A DNA stretch of 64,000 bases from Lentibacillus amyloliquefaciens (lineage in GTDB: Bacteria; Bacillota; Bacilli; Bacillales; Amphibacillaceae): positions 2,418,001 to 2,482,000 of the forward strand of contig NZ_CP013862.1 of assembly GCF_001307805.1 (NCBI RefSeq), given 5' to 3'. A program made the position numbers and the translations under genes. The notes beneath the pieces were generated by a model. The model ran no database searches. It was not told the origin of the DNA and was given only the letters and a program-made list of their open reading frames with translations. Shown here one piece after another: positions 42,814-51,714 of this stretch (within the stretch, counting starts at the first letter, position 1; every line of letters begins with the position of its first letter).

Positions 42814-43431
42814 ATAAAAACTTTTCTTCAAAATGTCCAGATATTCATAAAATTCCTGCAAATAGGGCTCAAAATCGATATTAGCCAATTGGTGATCTTT
42901 CAAGCTGCTTATGATGTCATTCTGATATCCATCCATTGACCATTGAATCAGCTTAAACACTTTATCAACATCAACATCATGCCTGAAAAGGGACTTATCG
43001 ATATTCTCATACATTATGGCATGCCCTTCTTTCAGCAATTGCTGGTATTCTTGTTCAAGATGGGACGGCAGATCAGGGCTGCTTGCCAGAAAAAACGTTC
43101 CAAGGAAATTAAACACATTCGGATTTTCGGCAAAGCATATCATTTTTATCTGCGCTGCCTGTCTCATCCGTTCTATAAAGTCCGTTTCCTGCATGTCGAT
43201 TAAATTGATATATTGATGGCGTACGATTTTTAGCGAATCTTCAACCAAATAATAATACAAGTCTTGTTTACTTTGAAAATAATAAAACAGCATGCCTTTT
43301 CCGATTCCGGCACTTTTGACAATTTGATTGGTGGAAGCCCGCTCATAGCCGTTTGCGGCGAATTCCTGAAGCGCTGCGTCCATAATTCGCTGTTGCTTAT
43401 TTTCATCAAGGTTTAGAAACTTTTCTGTGAT
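42799..43431 (-). CDS. TetR-family repressor (apparent ATC start)
   Basis: A regulator of 210 residues if started at ATC 43431, or 194 from ATG 43383. The TetR helix-turn-helix is FAANGYERASTNQIVKSAGIGKGMLFYYFQSKQDLYYYL. Upstream of ATG 43383 the frame reads TEKFLNLDENKQQRI, the usual N-terminus of this family, and AAGGGGTGA lies 6 bases before ATC 43429-43431; no ATG/GTG/TTG lies in frame and no site precedes ATG 43383. Its last four residues (PAYY) and stop come from repeat copy E. It precedes and probably represses the ABC exporter. Confidence 0.85.
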   Translation of the reverse strand: MTEKFLNLDENKQQRIMDAALQEFAANGYERASTNQIVKSAGIGKGMLFYYFQSKQDLYYYLVEDSLKIVRHQYINLIDMQETDFIERMRQAAQIKMICFAENPNVFNFLGTFFLASSPDLPSHLEQEYQQLLKEGHAIMYENIDKSLFRHDVDVDKVFKLIQWSMDGYQNDIISSLKDHQLANIDFEPYLQEFYEYLDILKKSFYPAYY

Positions 43432-43478
43432 TGCTTCTCACCCCTTTTTCACATGATATGTATCTATATTTTACGATA

Positions 43479-43525
43479 GACCATGTCGGTCGATTTCATC
43501 ATACTACGATTAGACCACTATGGTC
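43479..43525. promoter_or_regulatory. Paired TetR operators
   Basis: Two palindromes GACC-N5-GGTC, at 43479-43491 and 43513-43525, centres 34 bp apart, lie upstream of the TetR gene in an AT-rich promoter region. They are typical TetR autoregulatory sites. Confidence 0.65.
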
Positions 43526-43634
43526 AATATTTTACTTTTTTAAATCAAAAACACAATCTTCAGAATATAAGTTATGATTAATTTACAAACCTTAAGGGTA
43601 TTGTCTTCAAGTGCAATAAGAAAGGAGACCTTCG

Positions 43635-44633
43635 TTGCTTCCTGTTTATATCTCCCTATTTGTAGCTGCTGCTGTAGTATCTGTGTTTGCAGCCATCAAG
43701 CTCGCCTCCTATGCTGATGTCATCAGCAAGGAAACCAAAATAAGCGGGCTGGTTATCGGATCTGCTCTTTTGGCTACAGGCACTTCCCTGCCTGAATTAA
43801 CGTCTACCGTATCAGCAGCGGTCATCAACAGTCCCGATATCGCTGTCGGAAACGGGCTGGGGAGTATTACCTTCAATTTTTTCGTATTATTTTTAATTGA
43901 TATGCATTACCGTAGAAAAAGATTATTCCTAAAGGTATCAGATAACCATATTTTCACAGGCCTATTGGGTATGCTTCTGTGTGTGATTGCTGCTTTCTCT
44001 CTCTATTTCGATGCTGACTGGACAGTAATGACATTAAGCCTGTCGAGCATGCTGATGATTACGGTTTATATAGGTGGTTTATTACTGATTTCAGCCAAAG
44101 ACCAGCAAGATCTTCAAGCACAGCAGAACGCTTTCTCTTCCAGCGATAAAAATTCTGATTCACGACCTATTCGTAAAATAATCTTAAGGTTTATTCTGTT
44201 TGTCATGATTATTTTTGTTTCCGGAAGTGCTCTTTCGGTTACCGGTGACCTCTTGGCACAAAACAGCGGCATCAGTGCAAGTGCTGTCGGAAGCCTTTTT
44301 ATTGCTGCAGCTAGTTCATTACCTGACGCGGTCAGTGTCTGGGTTGCTTTGCGAGCGGCTAATATCAATTTGGCTATCGGCACCATACTCGGAAGCAACA
44401 TATTTAATATTTTCGTGATCCCGGTTGCCGATATCTTTTATAGAAAGGGGAGCATCTGGGCAGAAGTATCGGATCAGCATATTGCCACCGCTGCAGCTGG
44501 TTTCATACTGACGTCGCTGGTGCTTTTGATTATTAAGCGGGATAAAACCCGAAACACATTCACATACGTTATTCCGTCTTTTACCATCGTAGTCGGTTAT
44601 CTTATTTTTTCGATATTTTATGTTCTTAATTAA
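43635..44633 (+). CDS. CaCA-family cation exchanger (Na+/Ca2+ type)
   Basis: A 332-residue membrane protein of about 10 helices with the two inverted alpha-repeats of sodium/calcium exchangers: GSALLATGTSLPELTSTVSAAV (about 48-69) and GSLFIAAASSLPDAVSVWVALR plus GTILGSNIFNIFVIP in the second half. It would extrude Ca2+ (or exchange another cation) using the Na+ or H+ gradient. TTG start at 43635 follows AAAGGAGA. Single gene, ended by a strong terminator. Confidence 0.88.
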   Translation: MLPVYISLFVAAAVVSVFAAIKLASYADVISKETKISGLVIGSALLATGTSLPELTSTVSAAVINSPDIAVGNGLGSITFNFFVLFLIDMHYRRKRLFLKVSDNHIFTGLLGMLLCVIAAFSLYFDADWTVMTLSLSSMLMITVYIGGLLLISAKDQQDLQAQQNAFSSSDKNSDSRPIRKIILRFILFVMIIFVSGSALSVTGDLLAQNSGISASAVGSLFIAAASSLPDAVSVWVALRAANINLAIGTILGSNIFNIFVIPVADIFYRKGSIWAEVSDQHIATAAAGFILTSLVLLIIKRDKTRNTFTYVIPSFTIVVGYLIFSIFYVLN

Positions 44634-44635
44634 CG

Positions 44636-44674
44636 AAAAAAATCGGGATCGCTTTACACGCGTCCCGATTTTTT
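44636..44674. terminator. Bidirectional terminator
   Basis: AAAAAATCGGGA pairs with TCCCGATTTTTT; shared by the exchanger and UPF0182 genes, which converge. Confidence 0.9.
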
Positions 44675-44688
44675 AATCCGTTGTTTAA

Positions 44689-47565
44689 TTATTCTTCCGG
44701 ATTATCCGGTGTTTCGGTGTTATCTTCAGGCGGCTGGGAATTACTTCCCTGGGAATCTTCAGGGGGTTCCGCGCCACTGTTTCCATCAGATCCATTGGAT
44801 GATTCCATCTCATCAAGGAGACCTTCAAGTTCACTCATGATTGATGCAGCTTCTTCCCAATTGCCTTGGGATAATTCCTGCTGATAGGACTCAAACAGAT
44901 CAGAGAACTCCTGCAATTGGTCCTCAGCACCCATAAGCGGATCTTCAGGCTCTTGCTGGTCCCCTTGCTCAGCATCATCCTGGCCTTCTTCTTGATCTTC
45001 ATCCTGCTGACCATCCTGACTATCCGAATCAACGGTGTTCAGCATTTCTTCCAGAGCTGTGTCAAAATCAGCTTCCATGACAATTTCATCTTCATAGGCT
45101 ACAACAACACGTTTAACTTCCGGCAAGGATGTTTCATTGTTTGATTCGATATAAATCGGTTCAACATAAATCATCGTATCTTCAATTGGTATGGCCAGAA
45201 GGTTACCGCGGATAACATCTGATCCGCCCTGCGCCCATAAGTTCAATTCCTGTGAAATCTCACTATCCTGATTAATCCGGTTTTCAATTTGCTGCGGTCC
45301 ATAAACATTCCGCTGTTTAGGGAATTCATAGACCATCATGTCGCCATAATTCTCTCCGTCATTTCTGACACCAATCCAGGCAATCATGTTTTGCCTGTTT
45401 TTCGGTGTATATGGCAGCATCTGGATAAATTCCTCTTCGTCTTCTCCAGGCAGCTTCATCGTAATATAGTATGGTTCCATTTCAATATCTTCATCGAAGT
45501 AGCGTTCAGTCGGGAACTGCCAGGTATCTTCCCGGTTATAGAACACTTCGAGATTTGTCATATGGTATGTGCCATACATTGATGCCTGAATCGAGAAAAG
45601 GTCTGTCGGATATCGGAAGTGAGCCCGGATATCATCAGGCACCTCTTCGGTTATCAAACCAGGGAATATGTTCTGGAATGTCTGCAATAATGGCTCTTCA
45701 AGATCGGCTGCATAAAAGTTCACTTCACCCGTATAAGCGTCAACCATTACTTTAATCGAGTTCCGGATATAATTCATATCACCCTGAAATGCTTCCGAGT
45801 AAGGATAATTTTCTGCTGTCAGATAAGCATCAATCATCCACACAAGACTGCCATCGTCCCGTACTACTAAGTAAGGGTCCTGGTCATAATTAAAAAATGG
45901 TGCAATACGATTAATACGATCCATAATGTTTCGTGTCGCCAAGAGCTGGCTGTCCTCTGTTAGCTGATCGGACAGAAGCATTCGGAAATTCCCTTCATCG
46001 ATGGTAAATAATAACCTGTTAATGCCTGTCAGAGGAATACCGGTTTCAGCCTTATACCGGTTACTGGCATTCGAATCGCCGTCAGGGTAATCAAATTCAT
46101 CGACTTCACTGTTGGTAATAACATTTGGTGCATTATTTTCACCAAAATAGATCTGAGGGCGATTAACGTCCATAACACCTTCAGGCGGCACATCCTGGAG
46201 CATATATTCCGGTTGCCCCTGTGCTGTTACTTGGTTAACATGACTCATAGCGACACCATAGCCGTGAGTATACCTTAAGTTTTGGTTAACCCATGTCTGG
46301 GCTTGGTCCGGCAAGCTTGATGTATCAAGCTCCCTTGCGCCCAAAAACACTTGTTCATAATTGCCATCGACTTGATAACGATCGACATCCACATCATTAA
46401 ATTCGTAATAGGTCCGGAATGTCTGAACCTGATTATAAACATCAAGCAATGGCCGGACATCATTCATCCGGACATTATCAATTGTCCCTTGATTTCGCTC
46501 AACCATGTCCGCAGTCAGTGTCCCATCAGCCGGGTGCTCCTGTTGATTGATATCATCAAGGTCATAGGCGGCCCTGGTATATTCCAAATTATCTTCAAGG
46601 TAAGGTTCTTCCATAGCAAATTCATTTGGTGAAACCACAAAATTTTGAACCGCTACTGAGACGCCCTGACCAACAACGACCAGTCCAATATAAACAACAA
46701 TAGGTGTAAGCATCGTCTGGATGTTGCCCCTGACGAGCTTTATGATCATCCAGATTGTCATCAATAGGGCTACAGCCGCTAAGATATAGGCTTTTGGAAT
46801 ATTGATAACATCATCCGTATAGCTTAACCCTTCCACGACACTTTCCTGAAATATACTGACCTGATTTGAAGCCAATGTCCCAAAAGGCTGCAACAGATGA
46901 TAACTTGCCATCATCAAACCGATAAACCCAAGTGTCAAGCCAAGGTGCAGCTGAGCTGACCGGCTCATCCGGTACATATGAAATACTGAGTAAGCCCCGA
47001 TTTCCACCAAAAGGAAGAAGATGGCCAGACCCAACAGCACAAAGACGACCAGATTAAGCATCGGCAACACATAAACATAAAAGGAAATGTCCAAGCCAAA
47101 ATACGGATCTGCCTGATTAAAGGAAGCATGGTTAATCAATTTAAGTGCGCTTTCCCAGCCGACACCCTGGATAATACTGCTTCCAAACAGCCCCACAACA
47201 GCTGAGATGGCAAGCATTATCCCCATCATGGTTTTCCGTTTTTCAAGTAACGGCGGCAATTGACTTGATGTGAAATGCTTTAAGTACGATCGACGAATCC
47301 AGAAAATAGTAAAAAATGTGGTGACGGCAAACAAGATAAAACCTGCCACACCAAGCAACACTTTACTTGTCAAAATCGTCGTGAACACATTACCGTAATT
47401 CAATGAATCCATCCATATGTAATCAGTGATCAATTGCAGCGCAAACAAGCCTATAATCACTGCCAAAATGATTCCAAGCACAATATAGCCAATCCAGTTA
47501 TACTTTTTGTTCCACGTTATATTAGGCCGTTTGGAACCGTTTGAACCTCCATCAAAAACATCCAA
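44689..47565 (-). CDS. UPF0182 family large membrane protein
   Basis: A 958-residue protein: seven N-terminal membrane helices (to about residue 310), then a large extracytoplasmic domain (NLRYTHGYGVAMSHVN, NYIRNSIKVMVDAYTGEVNFYA), then an unstructured Glu/Asp/Gln/Ser-rich tail of over 100 residues ending PDNPEE. This is the UPF0182 (COG1615) layout; function unknown. TTG at 47565 follows GAGGGGGAGA at normal spacing; a further TTG at 47589 lacks a site. The acidic tail fits a halophilic lifestyle. Single gene. Confidence 0.9.
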   Translation of the reverse strand: MDVFDGGSNGSKRPNITWNKKYNWIGYIVLGIILAVIIGLFALQLITDYIWMDSLNYGNVFTTILTSKVLLGVAGFILFAVTTFFTIFWIRRSYLKHFTSSQLPPLLEKRKTMMGIMLAISAVVGLFGSSIIQGVGWESALKLINHASFNQADPYFGLDISFYVYVLPMLNLVVFVLLGLAIFFLLVEIGAYSVFHMYRMSRSAQLHLGLTLGFIGLMMASYHLLQPFGTLASNQVSIFQESVVEGLSYTDDVINIPKAYILAAVALLMTIWMIIKLVRGNIQTMLTPIVVYIGLVVVGQGVSVAVQNFVVSPNEFAMEEPYLEDNLEYTRAAYDLDDINQQEHPADGTLTADMVERNQGTIDNVRMNDVRPLLDVYNQVQTFRTYYEFNDVDVDRYQVDGNYEQVFLGARELDTSSLPDQAQTWVNQNLRYTHGYGVAMSHVNQVTAQGQPEYMLQDVPPEGVMDVNRPQIYFGENNAPNVITNSEVDEFDYPDGDSNASNRYKAETGIPLTGINRLLFTIDEGNFRMLLSDQLTEDSQLLATRNIMDRINRIAPFFNYDQDPYLVVRDDGSLVWMIDAYLTAENYPYSEAFQGDMNYIRNSIKVMVDAYTGEVNFYAADLEEPLLQTFQNIFPGLITEEVPDDIRAHFRYPTDLFSIQASMYGTYHMTNLEVFYNREDTWQFPTERYFDEDIEMEPYYITMKLPGEDEEEFIQMLPYTPKNRQNMIAWIGVRNDGENYGDMMVYEFPKQRNVYGPQQIENRINQDSEISQELNLWAQGGSDVIRGNLLAIPIEDTMIYVEPIYIESNNETSLPEVKRVVVAYEDEIVMEADFDTALEEMLNTVDSDSQDGQQDEDQEEGQDDAEQGDQQEPEDPLMGAEDQLQEFSDLFESYQQELSQGNWEEAASIMSELEGLLDEMESSNGSDGNSGAEPPEDSQGSNSQPPEDNTETPDNPEE

Positions 47566-47756
47566 TTTAAAAATCTCCCCCTCAATCAATCGAAGAAATT
47601 AACAGATTACCAATCCACATGAAACGTCATGTGTGATATCATTTCTTACTTATAATCATACATGACTCAAAGCTGAAAAGAAAATGATAGTTATTCATTT
47701 CATACGATTAGTTAAGGAGTAAGGTTTCAAAAAGTCACCGTTCAATATTATTCAAC

Positions 47757-48215
47757 TCATTTATCTGGATCCTTCTTCTTATCCTCCAATCTGTCTGAAT
47801 CAAATTCCTCAGAAAACTCCGTCTGCAGACGCCCGGCTTCCGGTTCTCTCTTTCGCTCTTCAAACCGCTCCGCTTCAAGATTTTCATTCAAGTACGTATG
47901 AATGAAAGGCTCGCAGCATGTTATGAAAAATGCAGCTATCAACGCTACTGATATAACGGGAAAACTGGCTTCAATAAACATGCCGCAAAGCAGCCAAATG
48001 GTCAGAAACGCAAGTGGAAAATCAACAACAGATGCCGTCAAATTTCCAAATCTGCGCAGGACAAACAAATCACCAATAAGAAACGTCAGCCCTGTTGTCA
48101 GCACACTCACCCAAAATAAATTAGTCAAATTCGCATTATAAAAAATACCGAACAACGAAAAAATCGTAATACCAATGGCTATCGCTTTAATGCCCAATGC
48201 TTTTAAATGAATCAT
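47757..48215 (-). CDS. yndM: YndM family membrane protein (DUF2512)
   Basis: A 152-residue protein with four hydrophobic helices in the first ~110 residues and a strongly charged cytoplasmic tail (AERFEERKREPEAGRLQTEFSEEFDSDRLEDKKKDPDK), the DUF2512/YndM pattern. In Bacillus this family is sporulation-associated. The ATG is preceded by AAAGGGTGGG. Single gene. Confidence 0.83.
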   Translation of the reverse strand: MIHLKALGIKAIAIGITIFSLFGIFYNANLTNLFWVSVLTTGLTFLIGDLFVLRRFGNLTASVVDFPLAFLTIWLLCGMFIEASFPVISVALIAAFFITCCEPFIHTYLNENLEAERFEERKREPEAGRLQTEFSEEFDSDRLEDKKKDPDK

Positions 48216-48320
48216 ATATAAAGCCCACCCTTTCCTGTTTTTGTAGCATTCATAGTGTGGCTAAAAAGAGTGGGTTTATACATTCAGGGGTTTGTCTTGC
48301 AGGGTATCACTTGTTATGTC

Positions 48321-48404
48321 TTTTCTGCTCCGGATAAGATGTTTCCTTGCTCCGGAACTTGTTTTTGCTCTCGTGCCCATGTTTGCGACTTCCGGCACAT
48401 GTTC
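48321..48404. repeat. Degenerate 20-bp tandem repeat (array 2)
   Basis: Four units at exact 20-bp steps (48321, 48341, 48361, 48381). On the minus strand the units follow ATGGGCACGAGAGCAAAAAC and relatives, 17 of 20 bases shared with a unit at 28410-28429. Intergenic between yndM and ytxJ. Confidence 0.75.
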
Positions 48405-48471
48405 TAATACCCGGGCTGTCACTGCCACATTAAAAAACTGCTTCAAAGTAAAATTTGCAACAGTTTATTCG

Positions 48472-48816
48472 CTATGATTGCTTTAGTGCGTCACTTATTG
48501 AATCTGTCGTGATTTTGGAATGCGAGGTGTGCCAGGTCACTTTTTCATCCTGAATGAGAAAAACTTGCGGTGATTCGTGTTTTACCCCGGTCTCTTCTGC
48601 AATCTGATTGGACATAGCTCTATCTTCAATAACTTTCACCATATAAGCATCAAGCTCGTCCCCGATTTTTTCCAGAAAGGATTGATACTGTTCAAACGCT
48701 CCGGCGCTGATTGGACACGTTGTACTATGCTTGAACAATAGTACAGGCTTTTCCATTGAAGATTCCCACGCCTGATTCAAATCCTCACTTGATTTCAAAT
48801 CTTGTAATTCTGCCAT
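48472..48816 (-). CDS. ytxJ: Bacilliredoxin-type protein YtxJ (BrxC)
   Basis: A 114-residue thioredoxin-fold protein with the single active cysteine in TCPIS (Cys34), the hallmark of YtxJ/BrxC, which removes bacillithiol from mixed disulfides on proteins after oxidative stress. The cis-proline loop SPQVFLI is present. GAGGGAC precedes the ATG. Its presence implies bacillithiol chemistry in the host. It lies 17 bases after the yjbQ-like gene on the same strand, so probably co-transcribed. Confidence 0.93.
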   Translation of the reverse strand: MAELQDLKSSEDLNQAWESSMEKPVLLFKHSTTCPISAGAFEQYQSFLEKIGDELDAYMVKVIEDRAMSNQIAEETGVKHESPQVFLIQDEKVTWHTSHSKITTDSISDALKQS

Positions 48817-48833
48817 GATAGTCCCTCCTTAAA

Positions 48834-49241
48834 TTATCCTTCAATAATCTTCACATGTATCTTCCGTGTTCTCGGGCCATCAAATTCACAAAAATAAACG
48901 CTTTGCCAGGTTCCCAGTACAGGCTGGCCGTTTGAAATAATTAATGTCTCACTCGCACCGACAACTGATGACTTCATATGGCCATCAGAATTGCCTTCCA
49001 TATGCACATATTCCGGCTTATTCGGAAAGGTCTCGTCCAATCCCCATTTCAAATCGGTCTTCACATCCGGGTCAGCATTTTCATTGATAGTAATCGCCCC
49101 GGTCGTATGCGGACAGTAGACCACCATAATCCCGTTGCGAACATCACTCTCGGATAAAGCCTCTTCCAAATAATCATCCAAATTTATAAATGACTGCTTC
49201 TCATCAGTTGAGATCCTGAATGTATGCAACGTTTTGGCCAC
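48834..49241 (-). CDS. yjbQ: YjbQ family protein (UPF0047)
   Basis: A 135-residue protein of the YjbQ/UPF0047 family, trimeric beta-rich enzymes some of which show low thiamine-phosphate synthase activity. Conserved VVYCPHTTGAITINENADPDVKTDL, the HMKSSVVGASETLII stretch and SVYFCEFDGPRTRK are intact, including metal-site histidines. GTG at 49241 follows AAAGGAG; the ribosome site overlaps the end of the pseudouridine synthase gene, so the two are coupled. Confidence 0.88.
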   Translation of the reverse strand: MAKTLHTFRISTDEKQSFINLDDYLEEALSESDVRNGIMVVYCPHTTGAITINENADPDVKTDLKWGLDETFPNKPEYVHMEGNSDGHMKSSVVGASETLIISNGQPVLGTWQSVYFCEFDGPRTRKIHVKIIEG

Positions 49242-49246
49242 AGCTA

Positions 49247-49942
49247 TCAGCTCCTTTTGCAAAATTCCGGCCAGAGTTGCCATGGGTAGGTCTCAGGCGG
49301 TAGCGACTCATTTTCTGTCATATCTTTCTTTGTCGGATGTTCGAATGCTAACAAGTGCGACCATAAAGCAATTTGCTGCCCCGGTTTGTTTACATGTTGG
49401 CCATATTTCTGATCGCCATAGATTGGACACCCGATATTCGCCAATTGAACGCGTATCTGGTGCGGCCTGCCGGTGTGGAGGTTAACTTTGATCAGGTTTA
49501 GATCATTGTTATTTCCAATTTTTTCATAATCCAAGACCGCTTTTTTTGCGTCTTTCGTATTTGCTGAGGCGATGTGTACTTTATTTTCACGATGGTCTTT
49601 CACTAAAAAGTCCTCCAGCGTGCCCTGATTTTGCGGCGGATTGCCCCGGACAACAGCCAGATAATGCTTCTCAAATGCGCCTCTGCGTATCGCGTCCGAC
49701 AGACGTGAAGCAGCTTTCGACGTTTTAGCAAATACCATTGCACCGCCAACCGGCCGGTCTAGCCGGTGGACGAGCGCCAAATAGACATTGCCGGGCTTCT
49801 CATGACGGACTTTAATATCACTTTTTAGCATTGTCAGCAAATCGTTGTCCTTCGTTCTGTCTTCCTGAACAGGTATATTAACCGGTTTTTCAACCACAAG
49901 CACATGATTGTCTTCATATAGAATAGGAATGTCCACCAGCAC
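49247..49942 (-). CDS. RluA-family pseudouridine synthase
   Basis: A 231-residue RNA pseudouridine synthase. Catalytic aspartate lies in ALVHRLDRPVGGAMVFAKT; VVEKPVNIPVQ at the N-terminus and GRPHQIRVQLANIGCPIYGDQKYG at the C-terminal half are the other family motifs. There is no S4 domain, as in the short YlyB-unlike members; the target uridine is unknown. GTG 49942 lies 6 bases after GAGGGAG; GTG 49957 and ATG 49948 are alternatives. First gene of an rluA-yjbQ-ytxJ run. Confidence 0.88.
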   Translation of the reverse strand: MLVDIPILYEDNHVLVVEKPVNIPVQEDRTKDNDLLTMLKSDIKVRHEKPGNVYLALVHRLDRPVGGAMVFAKTSKAASRLSDAIRRGAFEKHYLAVVRGNPPQNQGTLEDFLVKDHRENKVHIASANTKDAKKAVLDYEKIGNNNDLNLIKVNLHTGRPHQIRVQLANIGCPIYGDQKYGQHVNKPGQQIALWSHLLAFEHPTKKDMTENESLPPETYPWQLWPEFCKRS

Positions 49943-50066
49943 CCACATCTCCCTCACTCTTGGTAGTTACAGCATAACATATCTGCCATGCTTTTCTCAG
50001 GCTCATATGCATACGTAACATTGCCCCGACTGAACTTGAGTTGGGACCCTTAGCATTAAGCCGGCC

Positions 50067-50102
50067 AAAAAAAGAGACGCGCTAATCGCACATCTCTTCT
50101 TT
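50067..50102 (-). terminator. Terminator of the first FMN-reductase gene
   Basis: Leftward AGAGATGTGCG and CGCGTCTCT pair imperfectly and are followed by TTTTTTT. Confidence 0.75.
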
Positions 50103-50118
50103 ATCAGTTCAAATAAAA

Positions 50119-50700
50119 TTAGCTCGTGACAGCTTGTGCATTTTCACGGACTTGTTTCAATGCGCCGCTCCATGCAAGCAGCTGATCCAGCATTTTGTTG
50201 GCATTGTCTGCGTGATAATCAGCCGGTTTGAAGACACTGAAGTTTTCAAAGTCAGTCATCAGTGAGAATGTGACAGCAGTCTGCACGTCTGCAACCTGCA
50301 GTTCTCCAAAGATCAAACGCAGATTTTCATGTGCACGTGTGCCGCCAAGACTGCCATAACCGACGAGTCCTGCTGCTTTATCAGCAACTTCCGGTTTCAG
50401 GTGGTCGAGAGCGTTTTTAAGTGCGCCGCCTACAGAATGATTGTATTCCGGTGCTATAATGATATAGCCATCAAATGAAGCCATTTTTTCCGACCAGGCA
50501 CTAATTGCTGCTTCTGCTTCCTGTTTCTGTGCTTCAGGAACCGCAGCTCCCAGCAATGGCAGCTGGTAATCAGCAAGGTCCACGATTTCGTATGTGGCTT
50601 CATCACCGCGCTTTGCCGCGAAGTCATGAATCCAGTTTGTAACAGCCTCTGCGTTACGCCCTTCACGGACGCTGCCTAAAATAATTCCTATGTTTAACAT
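50119..50700 (-). CDS. NADPH-dependent FMN reductase family oxidoreductase
   Basis: A 193-residue flavodoxin-fold reductase. The phosphate loop is GSVREGRNAEAV (9-20), the flavin-binding IIIAPEYNHSVGGALKNALDHL lies mid-protein, and GYGSLGGTRAHENLRLIFGEL follows. Members reduce quinones, azo dyes or chromate. ATG at 50700 follows GGAGGAAAAG. Its promoter carries GAATTC-centred palindromes like those at the mhqR-like gene, suggesting joint control. Confidence 0.88.
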   Translation of the reverse strand: MLNIGIILGSVREGRNAEAVTNWIHDFAAKRGDEATYEIVDLADYQLPLLGAAVPEAQKQEAEAAISAWSEKMASFDGYIIIAPEYNHSVGGALKNALDHLKPEVADKAAGLVGYGSLGGTRAHENLRLIFGELQVADVQTAVTFSLMTDFENFSVFKPADYHADNANKMLDQLLAWSGALKQVRENAQAVTS

Positions 50701-50730
50701 GCTACTTTTCCTCCCGTATTCCAATATATT

Positions 50731-50802
50731 TTGAATTCAATTAAAATGAATTCATTGTTTTATCAACAAGCGTATCATACCATCATTCAGATTGATGTTC
50801 AA
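50731..50802 (-). promoter_or_regulatory. Promoter with double MhqR-like palindromes
   Basis: Leftward TTGAAC (50797-50802), 17-bp spacer, TATGAT (50774-50779). Downstream of it are two perfect 10-bp palindromes, TTGAATTCAA (50731-50740) and ATGAATTCAT (50746-50755), centres 15 bp apart, placed where a repressor would stop polymerase. Confidence 0.65.
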
Positions 50803-50876
50803 TCTATGTGCTTATTTTTTATTACATGGTTATCAAAAGTAATTGACTGAACGTAAGGAACGTATTAGTACTCATA

Positions 50877-50925
50877 TACAAAAAGGTCATACGACAGCTT
50901 TAAACTGCCATCGCACAACCTCTTT
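50877..50925 (-). terminator. Terminator of the second FMN-reductase gene
   Basis: Leftward GGTTGTGCGA..CAG pairs with CTGTCGTATGACC through several G-T pairs and is followed by TTTTTGT. Confidence 0.55.
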
Positions 50926-50933
50926 CTCCTTCA

Positions 50934-51503
50934 TTAAAACGGGAACGCTGAATCTTTTTCTTTTTGAATTTCGCTGAACACATTAAAACCGTGCACAAGA
51001 TCTTCTGCCAGCCGGTTCAGCCGGAATATGGCATCATCATCCGCAATTTCTTTCTGGTAATAACTTTTCTCTTCCACAAATACATATTTCGGTATGATAA
51101 CAGCTTTCATATACGAAAGAATTGGCTTAAGCTGATGTTCCGGCACTAAATAATGCTTGGCAGAACCCGCTGTTGCGACAATCCCGACAACCTTCTCTCT
51201 GAAAGCTTCATTTGGAAGCAAATCAAACAGATTTTTCAATGCGCCTGGAATTGAAGCCTGAAAAATCGGTGTGCCGACAATATAAGCATCTGCTGACATG
51301 ATTTTTTCCAACACCGCTTTCGTATCACCGCTGTAATCCCGATAATCCCGGCCATCGCTGAAGACAAGGTCATAATCGCTTAAATTTACTAATTCCGTTT
51401 CTATTTCTGCATGCTGTTTTTTAATATTATTTAAAATCTGTTCGACGGCAATCCGTGTTTTCGAGCCGACAACAGAGCCAGCTATCCCTATAACTTTCAA
51501 CAT
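50934..51503 (-). CDS. NADPH-dependent FMN reductase (SsuE/azoreductase-like)
   Basis: A 189-residue flavoprotein of the same superfamily as the gene at 50119 but a different branch: GIAGSVVGSKTRIAVEQIL phosphate loop, AYIVGTPIFQASIPGALKNLFDLLP flavin loop, and GIVATAGSAKHYL. Likely supplies reduced FMN or reduces quinones. GAGGCATT precedes the ATG. It is divergent from the HxlR redox-type regulator, a layout in which the regulator often controls the reductase (inferred). Confidence 0.86.
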   Translation of the reverse strand: MLKVIGIAGSVVGSKTRIAVEQILNNIKKQHAEIETELVNLSDYDLVFSDGRDYRDYSGDTKAVLEKIMSADAYIVGTPIFQASIPGALKNLFDLLPNEAFREKVVGIVATAGSAKHYLVPEHQLKPILSYMKAVIIPKYVFVEEKSYYQKEIADDDAIFRLNRLAEDLVHGFNVFSEIQKEKDSAFPF

Positions 51504-51661
51504 AATGCCTCCTCAACACTGCCATGTGCTAGTATCGTCATCGAATTTGAATTTCCTTTAATGCTATTTTACACAAAAAGCCAACGTAATACAGCAAATT
51601 GAACTGAGAGAGGTCGTTTAAATGAAAAACTCTGTAAAGCTATTTAACATTGTATAATTTT

Positions 51662-51694
51662 TATACTTGATTTATTTTATATACAAGATATACT
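51662..51694 (+). promoter_or_regulatory. Promoter and putative operator of the HxlR gene
   Basis: TTGATT (51667-51672), 16-bp spacer, TATACT (51689-51694). An imperfect inverted repeat, TATACTTG with CAAGATATA, overlaps both boxes, as expected for HxlR autorepression. Confidence 0.5.
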
Positions 51695-51714
51695 ATTAAT
51701 AAGAGGTGTTGTAT

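Noticed and set aside
48292..48477. Rightward 61-codon frame between ytxJ and yndM
   Set aside because: It is a reading of the 20-bp tandem repeat and lacks a ribosome site.
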